A DNA stretch of 12,366 nt from Fibrobacter sp. (lineage in GTDB: Bacteria > Fibrobacterota > Fibrobacteria > Fibrobacterales > Fibrobacteraceae). The translations under genes and the position numbers were made by a program. The stretch lies in assembly GCA_012515825.1 (NCBI GenBank), contig JAAYXQ010000131.1:1-12366 (forward strand), in the 5' to 3' direction. The notes under the pieces are model-generated. The model had not been told where the DNA came from. It did not search any database and saw nothing but the letters and a program-made list of their open reading frames with translations. This document shows, one piece after another, positions 6,139 through 12,366 of this stretch (positions within the stretch are counted from its first letter, which is position 1; each line of letters starts with the position of its first letter).

Positions 6139-7401
6139 TTATCTTGATCTCCATCTCTGAGCAATATTTTTTTCATAAAGACCAATAAAGAACTTAAACT
6201 CAGATTCATCAGAGCTATAACCAACTTCAAAACGAATGCGATCTAAGGCTGGAATAATGACATGAAGCCCAGTGTATAATGCACTATGGTAATCACTCCA
6301 AGTAGGTAAGCCCTTATCCCATAAGAAAGCCCCATCGACACCAACAACCCATTGTAATCCGTAAAAAAGAGAGACTCCACCAATCGAAACAGGGGCTCTT
6401 TCCTTCAAAACAATTCTTTCTTCAAAATTTAAAATCCATTCATGCGTACCATAACAAAGGGAATCGGGATCCCAACCTCGAAAAGTATTTGCTCCACCAT
6501 GATGAAAACGATCATAAAATGCAACTTCTCCTAGCCTAACCCTTAAAAGAGAAGAAGCTCCTGACACAAAACGATTCACAGTGAAATAAAAACGAGAATC
6601 CCATAAATATTCTTGATAATTCTGATCACTATTCGCTATACCCCCATTATAAGTCCAAAGCCACTCTTGATACATACCAGAACGAGAGTCTACATTGGGC
6701 TGGCGTGAGTCAATCAAAAAGCCTAAAGAAACACTTGGCGTGTAGCCATAATTATTTAGATAGCGATAAGCGAGAGAAAATAAAAATCCATATGGTTTTT
6801 TAAGAAACCATTGAAGATCTATGTCCGCAAGGTATGATTCTTCTTCAAAAAGCCGAAGATTATCCCAGCTTGAAGTGCGTAAAAACTCAAAATTCCAACC
6901 TAGCGGTTGGTTTAGAAACCAAGGAGAACTCGCATACAACGCATATTCATTTGAAGAAAAGAAAGGCGAAACTGATGTTCTATACTGAATTTCGGCTCGA
7001 ATATCATCTCCACCCAAATTTAAATGGGCAAGAGCGAGCCCTAACATTAACCCGTCTTGGTCCGTCTTTTTACCTGCAGGAGAAGGGATAATATTGAATA
7101 TTTCAGGTAAATGATATTCTAAAACCAATCCACTGGACTCTTTTTTACAAGATAATCGCACTTCGGCGAATAAATCTAACCCTTCAAGGCGTCCCTTTTC
7201 TTTTAGCCATAACGTCTTAGAATACGCCTTCCCTATTTGATGAAGAAGTTCTCGCTCTACGACACGGGTTCTTGTATGCTTTAATTCCAACATCTCAATT
7301 TTTGATACAAGTTGCCCTTCTTCACAACTCGAAATCTCTGTAACATCTTCACTAAAGGCAAAAGAAGTCAAAATGAAGATGTAGACAAGAAATAAAAGCA
7401 T
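6139..7401 (-). CDS. Short Omp85-family outer-membrane protein with one POTRA-like domain
   Basis: The protein has 420 residues. Residues 1-17 are a signal peptide (MLLFLVYIFILTSFAFS). Residues about 31-98 fit one POTRA domain: VSKIEMLEL, then RTRVVERELLHQIGKAYSK, then GLDLFAEVRLSC. The rest (about 110-410) is a beta-barrel with two Omp85 landmarks: FLIDSRQPNVDSRSGMY (228-244), matching the D-[ST]-R...G motif, and GGANTFRGW (302-310), matching the conserved RGF/RGY loop-6 motif. The last strand FKFFIGLYEK is followed by ten residues ending RWRSR, instead of the usual terminal aromatic. BamA has five POTRAs and about 800 residues, so this is an accessory member that may insert or translocate specific surface proteins. 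An SD GGAG lies 4 bases before the ATG. It is divergent from the beta-helix protein gene, so co-regulation is possible. Confidence 0.8.
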   Translation of the reverse strand: MLLFLVYIFILTSFAFSEDVTEISSCEEGQLVSKIEMLELKHTRTRVVERELLHQIGKAYSKTLWLKEKGRLEGLDLFAEVRLSCKKESSGLVLEYHLPEIFNIIPSPAGKKTDQDGLMLGLALAHLNLGGDDIRAEIQYRTSVSPFFSSNEYALYASSPWFLNQPLGWNFEFLRTSSWDNLRLFEEESYLADIDLQWFLKKPYGFLFSLAYRYLNNYGYTPSVSLGFLIDSRQPNVDSRSGMYQEWLWTYNGGIANSDQNYQEYLWDSRFYFTVNRFVSGASSLLRVRLGEVAFYDRFHHGGANTFRGWDPDSLCYGTHEWILNFEERIVLKERAPVSIGGVSLFYGLQWVVGVDGAFLWDKGLPTWSDYHSALYTGLHVIIPALDRIRFEVGYSSDESEFKFFIGLYEKNIAQRWRSR

Positions 7402-7478
7402 GTGTCTCCAACAAGCGTATGAAAAGAAAAAAGCAAAATAAAACGATGTGATTTTAAATTTAGCATTATTTTTCGAGC

Positions 7479-7502
7479 TTGCTTTATTTCGAAATAAAAC
7501 AA
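7479..7502. promoter_or_regulatory. Near-perfect 24-bp palindrome, candidate operator
   Basis: The core TTTATTTC|GAAATAAA (7483-7498) is a perfect 16-bp palindrome. After one mismatched pair it extends by TTG (7479-7481) and CAA (7500-7502), giving 11 of 12 matched pairs. It lies near the middle of the 207-base divergent region between the Omp85 gene (start 7401) and the beta-helix gene (start 7609), where one dimeric regulator could control both. No T-run follows on either strand, and an RNA hairpin would have almost no loop, so a DNA-binding site is the better reading. No clear -35/-10 boxes could be assigned in the region. Confidence 0.5.
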
Positions 7503-7602
7503 CATCATTGAATATAGATCACTTCTACAAAGATCCTAAAAAAATATCGGCTTATTTTTTCTAAATTAATATTAAACTAGGGCATAGAAATTCTTCCTGT
7601 TT

Positions 7603-7606
7603 GAGG
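7603..7606 (+). promoter_or_regulatory. Shine-Dalgarno GAGG of the beta-helix protein gene (start ambiguity)
   Basis: GAGG lies only 2 bases before ATG 7609, closer than usual, but 5 bases before the in-frame GTG at 7612, which is a normal spacing. The true start may therefore be the GTG, shortening the signal peptide by one residue. The effect on the product is negligible. Confidence 0.5.
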
Positions 7607-7608
7607 TT

Positions 7609-10600
7609 ATGGTGTTTCAGAAAATACTTTTTGTTGTTTTTACTTTATTCTCCCTAATATCAGCTCAAATTTCATTTCCTCTGGGTTCTGAAGTCGTAGA
7701 TGTTACAAAAGAGCCTTATTTTGCAAAAGGTGATGGAAAAGCTGATGATACCGAAGCCATTCAACGAGCTTTAGATGATCACCCGAATGGGGATTTCATT
7801 ATCTACTTGCCTCATGGGACATACAAAATTTCAAAACAGCTCAGTTGGCCAAAATCAGAAGAACCTACAGAAGCCTATCGCCGCACCATCCTACAAGGCG
7901 AAAGTATGGGTGGAACCATTTTAATTCTTAAAGACAACGCTCGTGGTTTCGATAATCCAGAAATTCCAAGAGCCATGATCTACACAGGCATTGGGCCTCA
8001 CCCTCGTCATCGTAACGCCGTTCGCGACATGAGTCTTCGAACAGGAAAAGGAAATCCTGGTGCTATTGGTATTCGATTTAATGCCGCTAGTCAGGGAACT
8101 GTTTTTAATGTGAAAATATTCTCTGGCGATAAAAACGGTGCAGGAGTTGCTGGAATAGACATGGGTTTTGCTGAAAACGTAGGGCCTTTACTTTTAAAAA
8201 ATATTGAAGTCCGTGGTTTTGATATCGGTATCTATACCCGAACCCCCTTCTTTGGAATGACTCTAGAGCACATTTCTCTTTCTGGCCAAAGAAAATACGG
8301 GATAGAAAACTGGGATCAAGCATTAACCATTCGTGGCCTTCGTAGCCGAAATAGCGTACCCGCTATTTACAATACTGGCGAATATGCGATGCTCACTTTA
8401 ATTGATGGAACGCTGGAATATGTTCCAAATAAAAAAAAGCCCGCAGGCCCAGCTATTATTAATGAAGCTGGTTTATTTGTACGTGGAGTAACCACCAGTA
8501 AATACAAAACACCAATCAAAAGCACTACACCTGGATTAGGAGAAGGGATTAAGGGTCAAGAAATTTTAGAATACGTTTCTGAAAATCTGATTAATCTATG
8601 TCACTCCCCTAAAGCATCAATGAGAGTTCCTGTAGCAGAAGTCATGGAACTTCCTAAACAAACTCCTTCAAACTGGGTAAAAATTACAGGTGATTACGGT
8701 GGAACTGCAGGTGATGGTAGAGACGTATCTAAGGCTATTCAACAAGCCATTGATGATGGAGCTGAGACAATTTATTTTCCTCCAAAAGGGCGTTATACAA
8801 TCAATCGAGATGTATTTATTAGAAAAAGAGTACGTCACATTATTGGTACAGAAGGCCGAATTGAAGGAACTGGCCGCTTTATTATTCTTGATGGAACCTT
8901 CCCCGATCTTACAATAGAACGTTTTTCTTCTTTCGGTAACGGCATCCTTCATAAAAGTAATCGTTTATTACTTTTGAAAAACGTAATGGTAAAAAGTTAT
9001 GAAGGTGATGTAGATGGGGCTGGAGATGTTTACATGGAAGACGTCTCTGTAGATCAGATTAAACTAAACTTCCAGCACTTGTGGGCTCGTCAGCTACACA
9101 TGAACAATGATAAAACCACCAAGATAATCAATAATGGTGGTACTATATGGGTTCTAGGTCTCACTGCTGAAAATGGAAATACAATTTTGCATAACAAGAA
9201 TAAGGGTAAAGCAGAATTAGCTGGTGTCCATGTCATCTCTAATGACAAAGCGAAAGTACAGCCGATGTTTATCAATGATTCATCTAATATTTCAATTGAA
9301 GGCCTTAGAGAAACTACAATCAGAGGAAACGCATTCCATAAAATTATTGAAGAAACAAGAAAAGGCTTAACGAAAACTCTTTATGCTAAAGATTTAAAGC
9401 GAGGTGCTTCTGGTGGAGTGAACATTCCTCTTTATGTAGGTTATATTCCTCAAACAGGTAACAATATTGCCCCAAAACCAGAAACCTTAAACGAACAAAT
9501 TCTTGTACAGCCAAATAAAATAAGGCTCAAAGGAATTGTTGATGATGACGGTCGTGCCGATGGCCTTTGCGAAGTTCCTGTGGAATGGACAAAAGCGAAA
9601 GGGCCTGGTCGAGCAGTCTTTTTAGATCATCGTAGTTATGAAACAGATGTTACTTTTACAGCGAGCGGCAGGTACGATCTTTTATTTAAAGCTCATGATG
9701 GGCAATTAAAAGGAACCGATACAGCGAGAGTCTTTGTCTTTGACAAACGTTACAGTACTTTTGACCATAATGGAGATAACGTGCCAAGTGGTAGAGGAGC
9801 TGATGCGTGGGTATCCGAATTTGACAACTACACACCTCAAAGTAATGATTCTGTTTTAAGAATCAGTTACAATAATGATAATAGCTCCAAAATATATTTG
9901 AAATTTGATTTATCCGCTCTCCCAGGGCCTCTTTCTGATGCTGCTCTTCAACTAAATGTAAAAAACATTGATAAAATAAAGAAACCCATTCAATGGAATG
10001 TTTTTGGACTAAAGGAAATTGACAAAAACTACAATTTTGGAGAAGACAAACTTGGTCCTGAATGGAAGGAATCTGAATTAACATGGGCCAATGCTCCAGG
10101 GAATTTAGACGAAGGTGGAGGTCTTTTCAATGTGAGAAAAGGCATTGGTGGTGGTGTTGACACACGCTTTGCAGATCATCTTGGCGTTATCACCATTGAT
10201 CCCAAAGCAACCCTTTCCAGCTTTTTGAGATCTCCTAGTTTCACCCAATTTTTTAAGCGGAAACATCCTTCGGGTTTATATACCTTGATCTTAACGGGTA
10301 CAGAAAAATCATCCACTGAATACCAAATTTCAGCTAAAGAACAAGGTCGAGATTTTGCTCCTGTTTTGTATATCAGTTATTTTGATAGCACAAAATCAGC
10401 TGGGGGTGAGTCAATGCAAGGAGGATATCAATTAAGTAAAGTAAATATTGATATCTATACCTTAAAATGTTCCTTTGATTTAGTTCTTGGTTATCCCCAA
10501 TTTGTTCAAATTGAAGTGTATAATGAATTTGGCAAACGCATGATGATTGTCGCCGAAAAAGATTTGGAAAGTGAAAAGAAACTCAATTTCCAATTCGAAG

Positions 10601-10686
10601 CCATTTCATTCCCTACAGGCAAGTATATTTTAAAGATAATTGGTGAAGCTTTCACCACCCAACAAAGCTTTTATATATTAAATTAA
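7609..10686 (+). CDS. Exported double pectate-lyase-3/GH55-like beta-helix protein with DNRLRE/CBM96-like and T9SS-type sorting domains
   Basis: The protein has 1025 residues. The signal peptide (1-19) ends at LISA before QISFP. Two Pectate_lyase_3-type right-handed beta-helix modules follow (about 25-330 and 355-610). Their openings are GDGKADDTEAIQRALDD (41-57) and GDGRDVSKAIQQAIDDG (368-384), each followed by an IYLPHGTY or IYFPPKGRY strand. The tandem pair is the layout of GH55 exo-beta-1,3-glucanases and relatives. Residues about 628-712 form a PKD/Ig-like domain (IRLKGIVDDDG to HDGQLKGTDTARVFVF). Residues about 716-925 resemble DNRLRE/CBM96 (YLKFDLSALPG, WKESELTWANAP). The C-terminus (about 940-1025; VEVYNEFGK-like core, then FPTGKYILKI) resembles a T9SS type A sorting domain. 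Polysaccharide binding or cleavage outside the cell is likely, but substrate and catalytic residues are not assignable. It is first in an operon with the lipoprotein 17 bases on. Confidence 0.75.
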   Translation: MVFQKILFVVFTLFSLISAQISFPLGSEVVDVTKEPYFAKGDGKADDTEAIQRALDDHPNGDFIIYLPHGTYKISKQLSWPKSEEPTEAYRRTILQGESMGGTILILKDNARGFDNPEIPRAMIYTGIGPHPRHRNAVRDMSLRTGKGNPGAIGIRFNAASQGTVFNVKIFSGDKNGAGVAGIDMGFAENVGPLLLKNIEVRGFDIGIYTRTPFFGMTLEHISLSGQRKYGIENWDQALTIRGLRSRNSVPAIYNTGEYAMLTLIDGTLEYVPNKKKPAGPAIINEAGLFVRGVTTSKYKTPIKSTTPGLGEGIKGQEILEYVSENLINLCHSPKASMRVPVAEVMELPKQTPSNWVKITGDYGGTAGDGRDVSKAIQQAIDDGAETIYFPPKGRYTINRDVFIRKRVRHIIGTEGRIEGTGRFIILDGTFPDLTIERFSSFGNGILHKSNRLLLLKNVMVKSYEGDVDGAGDVYMEDVSVDQIKLNFQHLWARQLHMNNDKTTKIINNGGTIWVLGLTAENGNTILHNKNKGKAELAGVHVISNDKAKVQPMFINDSSNISIEGLRETTIRGNAFHKIIEETRKGLTKTLYAKDLKRGASGGVNIPLYVGYIPQTGNNIAPKPETLNEQILVQPNKIRLKGIVDDDGRADGLCEVPVEWTKAKGPGRAVFLDHRSYETDVTFTASGRYDLLFKAHDGQLKGTDTARVFVFDKRYSTFDHNGDNVPSGRGADAWVSEFDNYTPQSNDSVLRISYNNDNSSKIYLKFDLSALPGPLSDAALQLNVKNIDKIKKPIQWNVFGLKEIDKNYNFGEDKLGPEWKESELTWANAPGNLDEGGGLFNVRKGIGGGVDTRFADHLGVITIDPKATLSSFLRSPSFTQFFKRKHPSGLYTLILTGTEKSSTEYQISAKEQGRDFAPVLYISYFDSTKSAGGESMQGGYQLSKVNIDIYTLKCSFDLVLGYPQFVQIEVYNEFGKRMMIVAEKDLESEKKLNFQFEAISFPTGKYILKIIGEAFTTQQSFYILN

Positions 10687-10703
10687 TTAGAGGAAAACTT
10701 ATT

Positions 10704-12281
10704 ATGAAAAACACTCGTTTTACACACCTCTTATTACTGCTTTTAACAACAGCTACTTTTTTCATTGCATGTGGCGACGATAAACCAAATAAACCAGAAG
10801 AGTCATCATCTTCTTCAGAAGCATCTTCAAGTTCAAGTTCATTAATTAATCGACTTGATGTGACTTATGTAGACACCTTAGAATCAAACGAAACAGCAAA
10901 TTTTTATTTTGAAGATGATTCTACCACTTCTGAGCGTGCTCTTTTTTACTTGGGCGATCTAAAAGCAGGTTCTCTTATTAAAATTGCTGCAGCCACCACA
11001 GGTATAAATAACGATACCATTCGTATATATGAAGAACACGGCGCTTTAGTTAAGACAATTTTCCCAACACCCGATGCTAAGGGTAATAATGTTTATAATT
11101 ACATGCTCCCTGGTACTGGTAGTGAATTAGACTCCAATCAATTTATCACCTTAGAAGAGGGTTTTTATTATCTCGAACTAAAAGGGGAAATCAAAGAAAG
11201 TTCTCATCTCAGAATTTTCAGTGAAATAAACGAAGAATACTATTCTTATATAGGGGATTCTTCTAGCGTTTCTTTTGTAACAAACGACACTCTAAGAGGC
11301 TTCTTTATCATTGGATCGGGTCCACGTAAACTTGATATTTCAATTGAGGCAAATACTGGAATTAGTCTCAATATCGACGTCTCAGGCTCTTGGATCAATG
11401 AGTATTTATTAACTGAAGGGTTAGACACTCTTGCTAAAGACACTGCCCAGATAGACAAACTCCTTTTACCTCAAAAAAGCACTACTTTTAATGTTCTCTT
11501 AAAGCCTCTTTCTATTTCAAATTATTTAACGGGTTCCTATGCCTTTTTTGAATTAATTACCAATTCAAGAACTCTGGATAAAGGCGAATATTTAGCAAAG
11601 CCAGACTCGATCGTTCGACCTGGTGATACTCTCGTTGTTGTTCGTCCAAGAAACGATCAAGCCAAATATTATTTAAGACAAGAGCAATACATTTGGTTAT
11701 CAGACCTTAAAAAAGGTGATACTCTTTTCATTAGTCATGAAATTGAAGGATATTATTCTGGGCCTCTTTACCCTGCCACATTAACAGTTCTTAACGCTGA
11801 CGGAGATTCTTTACAAAATATTACTCTAGCCAACTATAAGTTTGTGGCACCAAAAGATGGAGCCTACTACTTACACTACCTTCGCTTAAACTCCCCTCCT
11901 TCTGATCAAAGTCAAATACTCACACTCAGAACATTTATTCAAAAACCAGGATCATTATCTGAGCTTCATTTCTATGATGAGGAGTTAGAAACTACTATTA
12001 CTAACAAGACACTAAATCAAAATGATACACTTCGATTTGTGGACATTGCTTTCACTACGTCCCCAAATACAGCAAGTAAAAACATTTTATGGTATGTCCC
12101 TTGTGGAGATTTAAATAATCTCGGTACACCTTCCTATGCAGGCATTTCATGTACTGGAGATCAACTCATGACCACCAATTTAGTCATTGCCCTTGGAGAA
12201 CCTGGTGAAACGGCTTCTTTAATTGCAGAAAGCCTTGCTGACCCAAGAAAACGCGATACTTTGACCGTTTACATAAAATAA
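10704..12281 (+). CDS. Poly-serine-linked lipoprotein with PPC-like beta-sandwich domains, unknown function
   Basis: The protein has 525 residues. A lipoprotein signal peptide ends at FFIA-Cys23, with Gly and Asp next. A charged stretch and a poly-serine linker (34-46) follow, a common tether in Fibrobacter surface lipoproteins. The rest looks like tandem beta-sandwich modules. One (about 52-175) has LGDLKAGSLIKI, DTIRIYEEHG and EEGFYYLELKG. Another (about 305-412) has LSDLKKGDTLFIS, TLTVLNADGDSL and PKDGAYYLHY. Both resemble bacterial pre-peptidase C-terminal (PPC) domains. A weaker middle module (about 176-290) and a C-terminal beta-rich region with Cys467 and Cys483 complete it. No catalytic motif was seen. 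The SD AGAGG (10689-10693) is 10 bases before the ATG. The 17-base gap to the upstream beta-helix gene indicates one operon, suggesting a surface-display or carbohydrate-binding partner role (inference). Confidence 0.75.
   Translation: MKNTRFTHLLLLLLTTATFFIACGDDKPNKPEESSSSSEASSSSSSLINRLDVTYVDTLESNETANFYFEDDSTTSERALFYLGDLKAGSLIKIAAATTGINNDTIRIYEEHGALVKTIFPTPDAKGNNVYNYMLPGTGSELDSNQFITLEEGFYYLELKGEIKESSHLRIFSEINEEYYSYIGDSSSVSFVTNDTLRGFFIIGSGPRKLDISIEANTGISLNIDVSGSWINEYLLTEGLDTLAKDTAQIDKLLLPQKSTTFNVLLKPLSISNYLTGSYAFFELITNSRTLDKGEYLAKPDSIVRPGDTLVVVRPRNDQAKYYLRQEQYIWLSDLKKGDTLFISHEIEGYYSGPLYPATLTVLNADGDSLQNITLANYKFVAPKDGAYYLHYLRLNSPPSDQSQILTLRTFIQKPGSLSELHFYDEELETTITNKTLNQNDTLRFVDIAFTTSPNTASKNILWYVPCGDLNNLGTPSYAGISCTGDQLMTTNLVIALGEPGETASLIAESLADPRKRDTLTVYIK
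10803..10841 (+). repeat. Poly-serine coding tract in the lipoprotein
   Basis: Codons 34-46 are serine except for Glu-Ala at 39-40, written with mixed TCA, TCT, AGT and AGC-type codons. Mixed codon use means the tract is kept as protein sequence rather than being a slippage-prone DNA repeat. It serves as a flexible linker between the lipidated Cys23 and the folded domains. Confidence 0.8.
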
Positions 12282-12299
12282 AAGAATTAAACTCTTTAA

Positions 12300-12340
12300 A
12301 AAGCCCGATTATTTACTATAATTGGGCTTTATTGTTTTAT
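12300..12340 (+). terminator. Strong intrinsic terminator of the beta-helix/lipoprotein operon (bidirectional)
   Basis: AAAGCCCGATTAT (12300-12312) pairs with ATAATTGGGCTTT (12318-12330) with a single G-T wobble around the loop TTACT. A T-rich tail (ATTGTTTTATT) follows on the plus strand, 19 bases after the lipoprotein stop. The minus strand reads T-rich on the other side as well, so the element may also end a convergent gene entering from the right. Confidence 0.8.
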
Positions 12341-12366
12341 TGAGCCAAGCTCTGCCAATAAAATAA

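Noticed and set aside
6834..7091. 85-codon plus-strand open frame inside the Omp85 gene
   Set aside because: It is a shadow of the Omp85 coding strand with no ribosome-binding site or domain.
8668..8952. Overlapping open frames on both strands inside the beta-helix gene
   Set aside because: They mirror the second beta-helix module and show no independent coding signs.
10803..10841. Poly-serine tract as a phase-variable simple repeat
   Set aside because: The serine codons are mixed, so there is no uniform short DNA repeat prone to slippage.
12337..12366. Possible C-terminus of a convergent minus-strand gene (frame ending TAA at 12337-12339)
   Set aside because: Only nine codons are in the window. 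The bidirectional terminator next to it hints at a gene to the right, but the sequence alone cannot support it.

Overview
The window comes from a low-GC (about 35-40% by eye), Gram-negative bacterium with an outer membrane. It carries an Omp85-family beta-barrel protein, a lipoprotein with a long poly-serine linker directly after the lipobox, a secreted beta-helix enzyme with a C-terminal domain resembling type IX secretion (T9SS) sorting domains, and a caspase-like protein ending in a predicted outer-membrane barrel. Poly-serine linkers plus T9SS-like cargo best fit Fibrobacter or a relative (Fibrobacterota). This is inference from style, not from a marker gene. No tRNA, rRNA, CRISPR array, transposase or phage gene was seen. 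No gene-free stretch exceeds about 210 bases.

Layout. (1) 137-3580, minus strand: a tightly packed three-gene operon read right to left. It encodes an ECF-type sigma factor, a single-pass membrane protein that looks like a zinc-free anti-sigma factor with a DUF4384-like outer domain, and an exported caspase-like protease. The protease also has a PEGA-like domain, a stack of about 13 short surface-type repeats and a barrel-like C-terminus. The first two genes overlap by 4 bases, the next two are 1 base apart, and a strong hairpin with a T-run closes the operon at 92-125. (2) 3682-4359, minus: a secreted, cysteine-containing protein of about 21% arginine with its own terminator. (3) 4548-5309, plus: an exported SIMPL/DUF541 protein followed by a long imperfect hairpin and T-run. 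(4) 5402-6016, minus: family I inorganic pyrophosphatase (ppa). (5) 6139-7401, minus: a short Omp85-type outer-membrane protein with one POTRA-like domain. (6) 7609-12281, plus, divergent from (5) across a near-perfect 24-bp palindrome: a two-gene unit of a 1025-residue double pectate-lyase-3/GH55-like protein and a poly-serine lipoprotein, closed by a strong terminator at 12300-12340.

How the parts may work together. The sigma/anti-sigma/caspase operon reads as an envelope-sensing circuit whose output or co-regulated effector is a protease tethered to the outer membrane. I know of no characterised system with this exact composition, and it is the most interesting item here. The right half looks like a polysaccharide-active or surface-adhesion unit, with an exported beta-helix protein, a surface lipoprotein and perhaps the divergent Omp85 protein. 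The ppa gene is housekeeping and looks unrelated to either. All functions are inferred from motifs read by eye, without database searches.
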